Notes: a model not told the origin generated them from the sequence alone. 64,000 nucleotides of DNA from Eublepharis macularius (GCF_028583425.1 NC_072791.1:194470311-194534310); one strand, 5' to 3'; shown: positions 39,801 through 48,548, numbered from the stretch's first letter. Made by a program: numbers and translations.

Positions 39801-42800
39801 ACCCACATGCCAACTGGCATATGCTTCTCTCTCTCTCTCTTTACCTGCATCTCCACCCTGCAGTGCCTGTGAATATTGTTCACACACATCCACCTGGTAG
39901 GTGACAAAAACAGATTTTGTTTTATTCTCTCAGACCTTTCAAAAGACAGGAACAAGAGAAGGTAAGGGCTCTTGCTAGACTGGGAGCTGTCAAGCAACAC
40001 CTTGTAGGGAAGCCAAGAAAAAAAACCCCACACACATTTATAATGATGACACTGCAGAGAAGAAGATAGTGTATGAGATGGAAGAAACAGGAATTGCTAA
40101 ACAGAACCCATCATTCTTACCTTTGAAGTGTCGATTTGGGGACTGAGAGCAAGAAGGGGAAATACCATAGAGCCTACTTATAACAATACATACTCTTCCT
40201 GACCTGAATGCCCCAGACTAGCCCAAAGATCTTGGAAGCTAAGCAGGGTCAGCTGTGGTTAGTACTTGGATGGGAGACCAACAGGGAAGCCCAGGGTTCC
40301 TATGCAGAGGTAAGCAATGGAAAACCACTCTGTCTCTTGCCATAAATCAGCTGTGTCTTGACTGGCCATTTAAAATTGCAGGAAAGGTTTCCAGTGGGCC
40401 ACTGTTCTAGAGGGACATTGCTGCTCCAGGGGTCATTCATCTTGGAACGGTCTTGGACCATTTTATGTTTCCATTCTGACCTCGGTTGTGGGATCTGTGT
40501 GAAGATTTCTACACACGGATCCCACAATTGAAGTCAGACTGGAAAGATAAAATGGTTCAAGAATGTTCCGAGCTGAATGAGCCATGTGAGTTGAGGGGGC
40601 TGGAGCAAGGATAGACAAGGGGGGGGGTAAAAGCACTCCTCCTTCCACTTTGCAAATTCAACACTGGTGAAGAAAGAGGTTGGTTTCATCCCCTTGTTCC
40701 TCCTCACTCCAGCCCACCAACTCACACAGCTGGTCTACTGCATGGATCTCATGAGCCTGGGAAAGATCTAGATGGATAGAAGCCAATATGTTTTTCTTAT
40801 GGTTTTTTGTTCCCCTCACATATGGGGTTAGTTATGTGCTTTGAGCAGACAATTTTTAAGAACTGCAACATTAGATATGTTGACGGCATTTTAGTGTCCA
40901 CGGAGGATGTTGGGGGGAAATGAATATATGGACTTATACACATTCCATATCGAATTGGGTAACTGGTTCCTTTCACTTAGCATTGTCCGACACAGGTTGC
41001 AACAGCTCTTTGTGATCCCACGCAGAAGTCTTTCTGAGTCCTGGGTTGTTTTCACACGTCTTTACCCTCATGCAAAATCACGCAAAACTCATGGAATCTT
41101 CATGGCGCGATTTCTGATGTCATCGCACCATGAAACAGAATCATGATGGGGTGACATCAGAAATTGCGCTATGAAGACACCCTCGTTCTGTGAGTTTTGC
41201 ACAATTCTGCATGAGAGTAAAGATGTATGAAAATGAACCTGCTCTTGGAGATCTTTCTAGTGCCAACACCAAAGACTGAGCATGGAACATTATGTTCACA
41301 AAAGCACACGTTCTACTACTGAGATGTAGGTTGTCCCTACTCATAAGAGACAAGTGATTTTAACTAAAGAACATTAGGTGTATCTCTTGGTACAGGTTTG
41401 CTTAGATTTGTAAATAGAGGAAAAAACATTAAGAAACAGTCCCCACTAATAAAAGTCATTTGGCAATATTCTCGAAGCTTATAGCCTGAAAATCTTGTTG
41501 GTCTCTGAGGTGCTACTGAGCTTGAATTTGGCAGCACAGCAGCAATAAGATAACCCTTCCTAAGGATTCCCACAGAAAAACCAGTCAACATTCACAAAAT
41601 AGAATCTGGTTTCTTCTTGCCACTCCAGAGTCTTTAATTACCAGTGGTTTTTATTTTCAGTAATTATATTTATTTACTACAGTTCTACTTCATTATTCTC
41701 CCCATTCAAGGACTCAAAATGACTTATATTGATCCTCTTAACACACTTTAAAAAAGTCATAAATGTTAGCTACAGTTTAGTCTAATTTCATGCCTGTACC
41801 ACAAGAGCTGGTTTATGCTTAGAGCTAAGCTACAAGTGACGCCTTACACAGGTTGGACACTTGTCAGCTTCCCTCAAGTTTTGATGGGAAATGGAGGCAT
41901 CCTGGTCTTGCAGCTGTAATGGAGAGCCAAGCTGTAAAACCAGGATGCCTACATTTCCCATCAAAACTTGAGGTAATCTAACAAGTGTCCAACCTGTGTA
42001 AGGCGTCACTTGTAGCTTGGCTCTTAGTCTTCTTTCCTTTCCTGGAAAAAAAATTGGAAACAAAAAATTTGAAAAAGGAGAGGAACAGATTTGATTGTTA
42101 ATCATAGCAAATCTAAGATTTACAAAAAAAAAAATTGCTTGCTTGCATGTGCTAATCTTACCTTCGACATCCCCTTGGTGGAAAAATACAGACCAGATCT
42201 TCGCAACAAAAAGTACATCTTTTTCCAGGTTTTTTTCCCTTGTTCTTTAGCATATAAATAACTGTGGATTTCAGGATAACCACTGGCACTTAAAAACATC
42301 TGAAAGGTAAAATTAAAAAACAAAACACACGTTTTGTTGCATCTCTCCAGAATTCAACTTTCCAACTGTACCAAAGTAGACCCATGGCAAGCAACTCCCT
42401 ACATTCACAAGGGAGGTCTCTTGCAGAGCTTTGGATGGTGCTGACAAGCCAGGAGAGTGATCTCTCAGGGCCAAGCTACAAGTGACGAATGACACTTGAA
42501 CGGCAAGTGTATTTCTCCCTGTTCACTTGCACTCCACTCAATCCACTTGCTGTTCAAGTGTCATTCGTCACTTGTAGCTTGGCCCTCAGATGCCTATGGG
42601 AATTATGCTGTTCATTCCATTCATGCAGAACACAGCACCAGGCTCTTAGATGTTTAGGGAAGGAAGTTTGTCATTTCTGCCCTTAGAACAAACATTTAGC
42701 ATGTGCCACTAGTGCCAAGTATATGTTTAAATGGTAGCAGTTCTCCCAAAGTGGATTTACATGCATTCTACATCCATCCATATTTTTCCTCAGAAGTTCC

Positions 42801-45800
42801 CTTAATCATTTGCTTAAGGACAAACAGAAACAAAATATGGCCTATGAAAAGGACCACATATAGTTGTCTCCAGTGGAAGTGAAACCGCCTCTATGCCTGC
42901 CCAATGAGGCTTGAAATATTCCTTCACTTCCAACCTTCCAGTACGCTTAGAAAGTTGAATTCTTGAGGGATAGCTCTTTAGTCTCCCGGAACCGAAACAC
43001 ACAAGTATCTTGTGACACCTGTAAGATGAACAAATGGATTAGGGGACAAGCTTTCAGGAGCCTCAACCCTCTTCGTGCAACTGATAAGGTAGGTCCTGCC
43101 TCATGAACGTATATGCCATAATAAGCATGAGTGCCACAAGATTTTGCCATCTTGCAAAGCTTTGAGCTGAATATAAAGAAAGGCAGCCATTTTGTTTGTG
43201 ATATATTCTCTGACCAGAATGATTCTTGATTGTGACAAAATTTGCTATCCCATTACGACTACTCTTTTCATCCCTCTTTTATTTCATTATTGGGCTACTG
43301 TATTTTAGGCAGTTATCTCTGTTGAACAACCTTGGAAACACAGGTGACAATTTTTTAAAAAAACTGATAAAATAAACAAATACTAATGCTTGCTTATCTC
43401 CAAATCTTCAAGAATGACTAGTTATGCTATTAGTCATCATCCTCTCAATTAGGATGAGATACTGGTCAGTTAACAGTTCCAGTATTTCTCTTGCAAGTTA
43501 ATTGGCCACTTTTCATTTGATGACAGTCAAATATCCCATGAAACGAGAAATATCCTTCTACAGATAGCACACCCTTTTGATTGTATCATGGGATCGCCTG
43601 AGAGCAGACACATGTGAGCCTTGTATCTGGCTCTTCATTCGGAAGGGGGGGGCAATCAAGTTCCTCTTCTCATCATATTCTCTTCTTCCATTGAAAGCCC
43701 AGCTGTCAACACTAGAACCATAACTGCACTGTAAAACAGCAGGATTTGAATCCAGTGGGCACCTTAGAAACCAAAAAGATTTTCACGGTGTAAACTTTCA
43801 AAAGTGCTATATGGTGGCAAGTTGTGAATTTGGTGATGTTCCCTTATTGAACTGTTTTCCCTTACTGAACTGTTTAGTTATTTTCCCCTGATCCCTTCGG
43901 GCTGAAATGCTGGTGCTGTAGTTTGGTTTCACTTACCCTTTTGGTTGTTGGCTGTTTGTTCTCTACTAAGCAGAGGCCGGGGAAGGCCCTACTTTTGTTC
44001 AAATAAAACTTTCAATACTTCAGGCACAGTGCGCTAATGGAATTATTGCAGAAAGCTTATACCCTGGAAGTCTTGTTTGTCTGTAAACTGCCACTAGACT
44101 CAAATCCTGCTGTTCTACTGCAGACTAACACAGCTGCTTATCTGCACTGTAAAATTCACTTATGTCTTTTGTTTAACTGGCTATGCTTATTTGGAATATT
44201 CCTGGAGATAGAAAACAAAAACTCTTCCATTTCTTAAATATGGTTTACATGCATGTAGTTTTCACCCATTTATATTTGCTTACAGTACTATAAACAATAA
44301 TTGGCTCCAATTGCTTAGAATTTAAAATGGCATTGTTGCTCAGATAGGCAACTAACTTTTTGTAATTAACACAGATTATGTCACTAATAAATGAATTAGC
44401 ACTTTAGATATGGATGCTTTTGAAGAGGCCTTGGAAACTACCATTTGTCTAAATTACTGCAGCTAGGACTTTAATAGGTACTGGCCAGGGCTTTTTTTCT
44501 GGGAAAAGAGGTGGTGGAACTCAAGTGGGTTACCCTCGGAGAAAATGGTCACATGGCTGGTGGTCCCGCCCCCTGATCTCCAGACAGAGGGGAGTTTAGA
44601 TTGCCCTCCGCACTGCAGCGCGGAGGGCAATCTGAACTCCCCTCTGTCTGGAGATCAGGAGGCGGGGCCACCAGCCATGTGACCATTTTCAAGAGGTTCT
44701 GGAACTCTGTTCCACCGCGTTCCAGCTGAAAAAAAGCCCTGGTACTGGCTAAAATGAGCATATTATGCCTGTTCTGAAACATCTTGATGGGCTTGCCCTA
44801 AATTTCCAAACACAACTCAAGGTGCTGGCTTTGATCATGAATGGGCTTAATGGATTGGGTATAAGGCAAGGGTCCCTAACTTCCCTGAATCTGTAGGAAC
44901 TTCTGGCATTTTGAAACCAGTAGCAGCCACTGCAACAAAACAGCTGCCATGGGAGAGGAGAAGATCAATCACAGAATGTTTGCTATAGGGGGATGGCTTC
45001 AATCTCAAAACGTTAGGTGGTTCCACCCCAAGCATCTTTCTGTGATGGAGGCAGCTGCTTCCAACTAGGTACTCCCTGGATCAATAAAGGTGATGCCTTC
45101 CCCCCATGCTCTTCTGAAGAACCACTTACTCCAAAGAAATGGAGGAAAGCCAGGACTGGCATTTTACTTGGGGGAAGCCCAGCAACTCAGCAGTGGGAAA
45201 CACACGGGTGGTCACTGCATGGGGTCTAAAGTATCTAAAGGACTGCCTGTACTCAAGTTGCCCAGCTTGGTTACCCTCATCATCTATTGAAGCCATACTC
45301 CATGCGGCCCTACCATCAACTGAGTTTCTGGGTAGGTACTTGAGAAAGGGCCACTTCTCTGGTGTTGCCACTACCTCTATAGGAAGAAACTTGCCTTTGT
45401 CATTGAGATACCATTTTTGTTTCTTTCAGCTGGCATTTGGTTAATTGGATAATATTGTTTATTCCGTTGCTGCCCATAATTTTGGATTTTTTCCTCTTGA
45501 CTTGCTACCATGAAATGTGGGTGATCAATGTTTATTCTATACTGTTAGTACAATATTGCCATTTATATTGCAATAGAATAGAACTGCAATAGAATAAATA
45601 GAGTCTATTCTGTTGCTGTTTTCTGCCTTGAGTATCTTTTCTGGGAAAGGAGAAATATAATTTTTAAAAATAAAAACAGATACATTTTAGAAGCACAGCA
45701 GGAAAATAGGGACTACAGCACAGAACTACTAGAACCATCACCTGCCTTCAGCCTTTCAGACTAACTTCATCCCCCCCAGGCATCTTCAGGCATGTGCCAT

Positions 45801-48548
45801 TAGAGTCACATGACAGGAAGAGGCGGCGCCAGTCTCTGAATCGACCTGGGATAAAGAGAAATCTTCACTTTAAGAACATAAGCAAAGCCATGTTGGATCA
45901 GGCCAGTGGCCCATCCAGTCCAACATTCTGTCACACACAGTGGCTAGAAATCCAGTGCCATCTAAAGGACTGTCAGTGAGGCCAGGACACCAGAAGCCCT
46001 CCCACTGCCTTCCTTCCAGCACCAAGACAACAGAGCACCACCTCCCCACAAAGAGAATACCATCTATCTCCTGTGGCTAATAGCCACTGATGGACCTCTG
46101 CTCCATATATTTGTCCAGTCCCCTCTTGAAGCTGGCAATGCTTGTAGCTGCCACCACCTCCTGTGGCAACGAATTCCATGTGTTTATCACCCTTTGTGTA
46201 AAGTAGTATTTTCTTCTATCTGTTCTAACCCGACTGCTCAATAATTTCATAGAGTGCCCACGAGTTCTTGTATTGTGAGAAAGGGAGAAAAACACATCTT
46301 TCTCTACCTTCTCTAACCCGTGCATTATCTTGTAAACCTCTATCATGTCTCCCCTCAGTCGTCTTTTCTCCAGGCTAAAGAGCCCCAAGCGCCTCAATCT
46401 TTCCTCATAGGGAAAGTGTTCCAACCCTTTAATCATTTTAGTTGCCCTTCTCTGTACTTTTTCCAGTGCTATGATATCTTTTTTAAGGTGTGGCGACCAG
46501 AACTGTACACAGTACTCCAAATGAGGCCTCACCATCGATTTATACAGAGGCATTATGATACCGGCTGATTTGTTTTCAATCCCTTTCCTAATAACCCCTA
46601 GCATAGCATTAGCTTTTTTTATGGCAGTCGCACACTGTGCTGACGTTTTTAGTGAGTTATCTATCATGAAAACGTCAGCACAGTGTGCGACTGCCATAAA
46701 AAAAGCTAACTTTGATGTCCTGCTAGCTCCTATCAGTGTTCACACAAAGTTAGTCAGGGGAAAGGTCTTTTGCTTTATATACACGTCTTAGGGTCTCTCT
46801 AGATGTGCAGGTTTTTAAAGAGTTGAGTCTGAGTTCCCTAGGCCCAACTGGGGTTTTCCCAGCCATATAGCAGTTAAAAAGTAAATGGCTGTTAAAAAAA
46901 TAAAAAAGATCCCAAATTGCCTCAGAAGGCCTCCACGGGGGAAGGAGGGACGCCTCCCTCCCCCATCAATCCATTGCCCCATGTCACAATAGCATGGGTA
47001 GAGTCTCCCCCCTGCCCCGTTTTTACTTTTCCATGTGCACAGAATCCTCCATGTGAAGCAGGAAAAACAGGGGGGAAACCTCCCTCCCCTGCTATTTTGG
47101 CATGGGGAAATGGCTTGAGGGGGGAGGGAAGAACCTCACCCCCCTCCCCACAGAAGCGTTCTGAGACTCAACTTTTAAAAAACCTGCACGTCTAGCTTGG
47201 CTCTTAGTAAAAGTCCTTTCAAAAAGTAGTAGCTTTACACTAGCCCAGCAACTGGAGGCCTACAATGCACCTGAGGGTCCTGAGGCACAGGGCTGAAGAC
47301 TACTGCACTTGAACGCCTCCTGAGCTAACTATTTAGTCCACAAAAACAAATATTTGTGACTGTCATCACCTCTTAAGTGAACAGTCTTATTTTAACATGA
47401 ATATCCTACCTGCAGAATCTCCGTATGGCTCATTGCTTCATTGATCTCATTGGAGAAGGATGCCAGGTGTTCTGGGAAAAAATTCTGTCAAAGAAAAATG
47501 AAAATGAAAGAAGGCTGCACAAACTTCAGAGCTTTTAAGTTACTTTTATTTAAGACCCACCCAAACAGGGTCTTCAAGGCTGCAAACATCAAGGCCTAAG
47601 AACTTTTAAAACATTAAAACAGCATTTTTTTTCATTTAATTAGTTGAAAGTCTGGATTTAGATTCCTTTTGTGTTCCGTTATTAGACTATTTTCAAATGG
47701 AACACTGCATAAGCAGCCATTTGACCTGAAGAATTATGATCTGTGCTCTTGTCTTGCAGCCATACGCAAAAACCGCTGCCACTTTTGAGAGCAACACTTA
47801 GAAATGCCAGTTATTCTGTCCACTGTTGATATAACACAAAGGAGTTTGTAGTGCGGTACGTCAAAGGGAATGATACTCGAGTCAATTCATTTTCTGAGGG
47901 ATTCTCCCAGAGTAATAAATTATCACAGTTCCCTCACAAAGAGAGGGCTTGAAGGCTGCCACAGAACCATGACCTCTCTCAGACCCAGGTTCAAGCAACG
48001 AGGCAGCAGGAGAGGAATAGTAGTCCAAATGCAGCTGGAAAGACAGGCAGGCGAGCTAAGTAAAAAGGCTAATTGCAAGGCTGCTATGTCAGTGCAAGAA
48101 CAGCTGATCACGACAGCAAAAAGGATGACAAAGGAAATTTAGGGGAGCACAACTTTCCCTTCGAATTGTTTCACTTATTACTCTGGTTTGTTTTAAAGTC
48201 TTGTTAAATTCCAAACATTAAGTTAAATCACTTGGACCAACACTCAATAGTAAAGATTTCCCCACAGGATTCTGTTTCGCAGCAGCAAAGTGAGTGTTTT
48301 TCACACTTCATGGCTATGGCCAGGATTTGACTGTATGTCATAATTTAGGATTTCCAGCCCTGAATCGATGTGATGAGATGGGTCAATAACTGATTCAAAC
48401 AAACATACAAATTTGTTTTTACTTGCCACAGGGTTTTTGAAGAATTCATATTTAGCATAATTTTTTCTAAAATAAAGTCTATTGCCTTCTTCAATTCCCC
48501 ATTTTGACTGAACCTCAATCACCACTTCATGGTCTTCTATTATTCTTT
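27671..48548 (-). CDS. GRB14: GRB14 (growth factor receptor-bound protein 14), 3' part, 11 exons
   Basis: GRB14 is a cytoplasmic adaptor of the Grb7/10/14 family. It binds the activated insulin receptor through its BPS and SH2 domains and inhibits its kinase. Eleven minus-strand exons join in frame: 48548-48427, 47484-47410, 42299-42162, 38837-38727, 38513-38418, 35880-35803, 33137-33021, 32934-32874, 32768-32681, 31447-31354 and 27817-27671. They encode 374 complete residues plus a stop. In order these are the end of the RA domain, a PH domain (about residues 73-180, helix Trp172), the BPS region (about 207-255) and an SH2 domain (about 271-374, with FLVRDS and Arg300). GRB14 rather than GRB10 or GRB7 is chosen from recalled similarity, for example [13 protein letters not shown] in the BPS and the HYC-x-IAL C-terminus. 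The mammalian protein is about 540 residues, so about 165 N-terminal residues are missing. The family identity is certain; the paralogue call is very likely. Confidence 0.96.
28300..28920 (+). mobile_element. Probable Penelope-like retroelement 3' remnant
   Basis: At 28585-28615 CTCCTGAGGAAGACTGCAAG followed by AAACATCAGGAACC parallels the CTGANGA...GAAAC-N-TCAGG tail at 23888. The AT-rich flanks are consistent with the retroelement UTR. Stem II has decayed. Confidence 0.4.
29350..29570 (-). mobile_element. tRNA-derived SINE, Sauria-like
   Basis: The inverted body is recognised by GGCTCAAGGTCACTCAGAGA, AGGATTTGAATCCTG (B-box) and CCAACACTC (head). It is the same family as 38060-38380. Confidence 0.7.
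29949..30043. mobile_element. Short palindromic MITE (GCACTGCAATCCTAA type), diverged
   Basis: The ends ATCATCCTAAGAAGAGTTTC and TCTGCTTAGGACTGCAGTG are imperfect inverted repeats. This copy is older than that at 53211. Confidence 0.5.
30052..30246 (-). mobile_element. tRNA-derived SINE (CAGTATAAGG type)
   Basis: Inverted copy: TGACTCAGTGGTGAAACGTC, CTGCTTTGCATGCAGAA and AATTTAATCCTGG on the minus strand, with the 3' end at CTTGGTATAGGC. Confidence 0.7.
30335..30490 (+). mobile_element. tRNA-derived SINE (CAGTATAAGG type)
   Basis: It has a GACAGCTCAGGAGTAGCGC head and ends TCTGACTCTGTATAAGGCAG. It abuts the 5S SINE at 30504. Confidence 0.65.
30504..30720 (+). mobile_element. 5S-rRNA-derived SINE
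   Basis: CTTGGAAGCTAAGCAGGGTT and TTAGTAATTGGATGGGATAC are 5S rRNA-like. The tail ends CTCCATCATCACC. Confidence 0.85.
31354..31447 (-). CDS. GRB14: GRB14 exon: phosphotyrosine pocket of SH2
   Basis: This 94-nt exon completes a Gly codon, then encodes 31 residues (296-326), [14 protein letters not shown] through HFQIVP. FLVRDS carries the phosphotyrosine-binding arginine (Arg300), and His321 lies in the betaD strand. The acceptor is CCCTTTAG and the donor GTAAGT. Confidence 0.97.
31613..31773. mobile_element. Palindromic MITE with GTTGGATCCA ends
   Basis: The left end GAGTTGGATCCAAAGCTTC and the right end CTGGATCCAACCC are inverted, and inner blocks containing TCCACCATTGGTGGA are self-complementary. 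It lies in the 1.2-kb GRB14 intron 31448-32680. Confidence 0.55.
32681..32768 (-). CDS. GRB14: GRB14 exon: start of SH2 domain
   Basis: This 88-nt exon encodes [18 protein letters not shown] to GLVD, plus two bases of the next Gly codon. QPWFH (Trp273-Phe274) and the alphaA helix begin the SH2 domain. The acceptor is ATTTCCAG and the donor GTAAGG. The intron to the previous exon is only 105 bp. Confidence 0.96.
32874..32934 (-). CDS. GRB14: GRB14 exon: BPS-SH2 connector
   Basis: This 61-nt exon encodes 20 residues (246-265), [20 protein letters not shown], plus one base of a split codon (G|CC, Ala). The acceptor is CTATTCAG and the donor GTAAGT. It appears about four residues shorter than the recalled mammalian connector, which carries a Ser/Ala-rich stretch here. 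Confidence 0.93.
33021..33137 (-). CDS. GRB14: GRB14 exon: BPS (receptor-inhibiting) region
   Basis: This 117-nt phase-0 exon encodes 39 residues (207-245), [13 protein letters not shown] through [10 protein letters not shown]. It is the core of the BPS region, which in this family binds the insulin receptor kinase and acts as a pseudosubstrate. The acceptor is TTTGGCAG and the donor GTATGA. The strong match here favours GRB14 over its paralogues. Confidence 0.97.
33138..35802 (-). other. GRB14 intron with LINE 3' tails
   Basis: A 2.7-kb intron, GTAGGT...TTTGGCAG on the minus strand. 33300-34000 and 34330-35800 show no recognised element. Two L2-like 3' tails sit near 34017-34328. Confidence 0.75.
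34150..34328 (+). mobile_element. L2/CR1-type LINE 3' tail
   Basis: GTTGTGAGCTGACCCACCCT, then GCACGATACAAATCAAAC and an AAATAAATAAATA tail. This is the typical terminal segment of squamate L2-like LINEs. Just upstream, 34030-34080 (CACTTTTCTCACTGAGACTC) resembles an inverted L2 3'UTR as at 54870. Confidence 0.6.
35803..35880 (-). CDS. GRB14: GRB14 exon: PH-BPS linker
   Basis: This 78-nt phase-0 exon encodes 26 residues (181-206), [18 protein letters not shown] to LNTPM. The acceptor is TTTTTAG and the donor [16 protein letters not shown] is near-invariant in recalled GRB14. The glycine-rich stretch after it is more divergent. Confidence 0.95.
35881..38417 (-). other. GRB14 intron with MITE and SINE copies
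   Basis: A 2.5-kb intron. A diverged short palindromic MITE is at 37632-37720 and a GA/GAAA-rich simple repeat at 37491-37520. The 171-codon minus-strand frame at 36390-36905 has no recognised domain or splice context. Confidence 0.7.
38055..38380 (-). mobile_element. Two adjacent inverted tRNA-SINE copies
   Basis: The block CAGGTCACCCAGCAAGCTTC with its B-box (38165-38220) and the block CAAGGTCACCCAGTGAGCTT with ATTGAACCTGGCTCTCCCAA (38275-38330) are the same SINE region repeated. This implies tandem or nested insertion. Confidence 0.7.
38418..38513 (-). CDS. GRB14: GRB14 exon: C-terminal helix of PH domain
   Basis: This 96-nt phase-0 exon encodes 32 residues (149-180), [13 protein letters not shown] to [11 protein letters not shown]. 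It holds the conserved helix tryptophan of PH domains (Trp172). The acceptor is TTTCTAG and the donor GTAAAA. It lies only 213 bp downstream of the previous exon. Confidence 0.96.
38727..38837 (-). CDS. GRB14: GRB14 exon: middle of PH domain
   Basis: This 111-nt phase-0 exon encodes 37 residues (112-148), [11 protein letters not shown] through SYGFCFK. The acceptor is CTTTCAG and the donor [21 protein letters not shown] and YGFCFK align with recalled GRB14 without gaps. Confidence 0.97.
40199..40362 (+). mobile_element. 5S-rRNA-derived SINE
   Basis: GATCTTGGAAGCTAAGCAGG and AGTACTTGGATGGGAGACC are almost identical to 5S rRNA. The tail half is shortened. Confidence 0.85.
40446..40572. mobile_element. 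Hairpin MITE
   Basis: The arms 40446-40500 and about 40512-40572 are imperfect inverted repeats (CCATTTTATGTTTCCATTCT against AGACTGGAAAGATAAAATGG), with a centre around TTTCTACACACGGATCCC. It is non-coding. Confidence 0.65.
41043..41241. mobile_element. Hairpin MITE with long arms
   Basis: GTTTTCACACGTCTTTACCC, then TCATGCAAAATC and GATTTCTGATGTCATCGC, are mirrored by GTGACATCAGAAATTGCGC and GCATGAGAGTAAAGATGTAT. Arms are about 95 bp with a few mismatches. Confidence 0.7.
41821..42025. mobile_element. Fold-back hAT-type MITE (GAGCCAAGCTACAAGTGACG family)
   Basis: Arms start AGAGCTAAGCTACAAGTGAC and end GTCACTTGTAGCTTGGCTCT. The inverted cores contain CAAGTTTTGATGGGAAATG. It is nearly identical to the element at 59167-59372. 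Confidence 0.85.
42162..42299 (-). CDS. GRB14: GRB14 exon: first half of PH domain
   Basis: This 138-nt phase-0 exon encodes residues 66-111. It includes [27 protein letters not shown] and SGLYFSTKG, the first strands of the PH domain with the basic beta1-beta2 segment. The acceptor is CCTTTCAG and the donor GTAAGA. A run of A residues lies just past the donor (plus 42124-42134). Confidence 0.97.
42466..42587. mobile_element. Short fold-back hAT-type MITE
   Basis: The inverted arms share CAAGCTACAAGTGACGAATG, then ACACTTGAAC, with a loop around 42515-42545. It starts CAGGGCC. Ends are as in the 41821 family, but the core differs. Confidence 0.8.
44486..44741. mobile_element. hAT-type MITE, CAGGGCTTTTTTTC family, inverted dimer
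   Basis: A 256-bp element with ends CAGGGCTTTTTTTC and GAAAAAAAGCCCTG and a perfect 8-bp target duplication GTACTGGC (44478-44485 and 44742-44749). Its centre is a long palindrome: the body of the 18845 monomer appears twice in head-to-head orientation about a GC-rich midpoint near 44615. Confidence 0.94.
45873..46709 (-). mobile_element. CR1-clade-like LINE, ORF2 C-terminus with 5' inversion
   Basis: The minus-strand frame down to 46077 encodes a RT C-terminus: [20 protein letters not shown], then [33 protein letters not shown] and [10 protein letters not shown]. These are typical of CR1/L3-like non-LTR retrotransposons. The catalytic RT motifs are absent, so it is 5'-truncated. A 41-nt inverted copy of its own sequence caps the 5' end (46669-46709). 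The 3' end is near 45873. Confidence 0.85.
46609..46709. repeat. Perfect 41-bp inverted repeat (hairpin) at the LINE 5' end
   Basis: The arms 46609-46649 and 46669-46709 are exact reverse complements with a 19-nt spacer. The left arm is the LINE coding sequence for [13 protein letters not shown] and the right arm is its inverted copy. Confidence 0.97.
46795..47208. mobile_element. Palindromic hAT-type MITE with GC-rich core
   Basis: The left end CTCTAGATGTGCAGGTTTTT, with AAAGAGTTGAGTCTGAG, mirrors the right end CTGAGACTCAACTTTTAAAA, with AACCTGCACGTCTAGCTTGG. The G/C-rich middle is also partly palindromic. Confidence 0.75.
47410..47484 (-). CDS. GRB14: GRB14 exon: linker leading into PH domain
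   Basis: This 75-nt exon is phase 0 at both ends and encodes 25 residues (41-65) from [10 protein letters not shown] to HTEILQ. The acceptor is TTTGACAG and the donor GTAGGA. The recalled mammalian GRB14 exon also has 25 residues here, starting YFFPEHM and ending ILQ. Confidence 0.93.
47485..48426 (-). other. GRB14 GC-AG intron, 942 bp
   Basis: The intron begins GCAAGT (plus 48421-48426) and ends TTTGACAG. No repeat was recognised. Open frames at 47870-48142 look non-coding. Confidence 0.8.
48421..48426 (-). other. Non-canonical GC splice donor of GRB14
   Basis: On the minus strand the exon ends GTG and the intron begins GCAAGT, which fits the GC-AG donor consensus. The next exon opens in the same phase with NFFPEH. 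Using GC gives NPV-NFFPEH, matching the spacing of the recalled mammalian NPM-YFFPEH. A GT donor three bases earlier (GTGGCA) would delete that residue and is a weak site. Confidence 0.8.
48427..48548 (-). CDS. GRB14: GRB14 exon: end of RA domain and RA-PH linker
   Basis: This 122-nt exon starts with two bases completing a split codon (G|AA, Glu), then gives 40 residues from RIIEDHEVV to FFKNPV. The [14 protein letters not shown] segment is highly characteristic of the Grb7/10/14 family. The acceptor is TTTTTACAG. The donor is GC rather than GT (see the separate entry). The preceding exon, expected to hold most of the RA domain, was not found in the remaining 15.4 kb. Confidence 0.95.

Larger units (their letters stand above)
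38838..42161 (-). other. GRB14 intron with palindromic MITEs
   Basis: A 3.3-kb intron within the PH-coding region. It contains a 5S SINE, two long hairpin MITEs, a fold-back hAT MITE and a Penelope-like tail fragment near 41468-41535, plus a (CT)n patch at about 39829-39842. Confidence 0.75.
42300..47409 (-). other. GRB14 intron, densest repeat cluster in the gene
   Basis: A 5.1-kb intron between the linker exon and the first PH exon. Besides the listed MITEs and LINE it holds three Penelope-like tail fragments: about 43005-43145 (minus), 43735-43805 (minus) and 44037-44135 (plus). 44850-45870 is unassigned. Confidence 0.75.
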
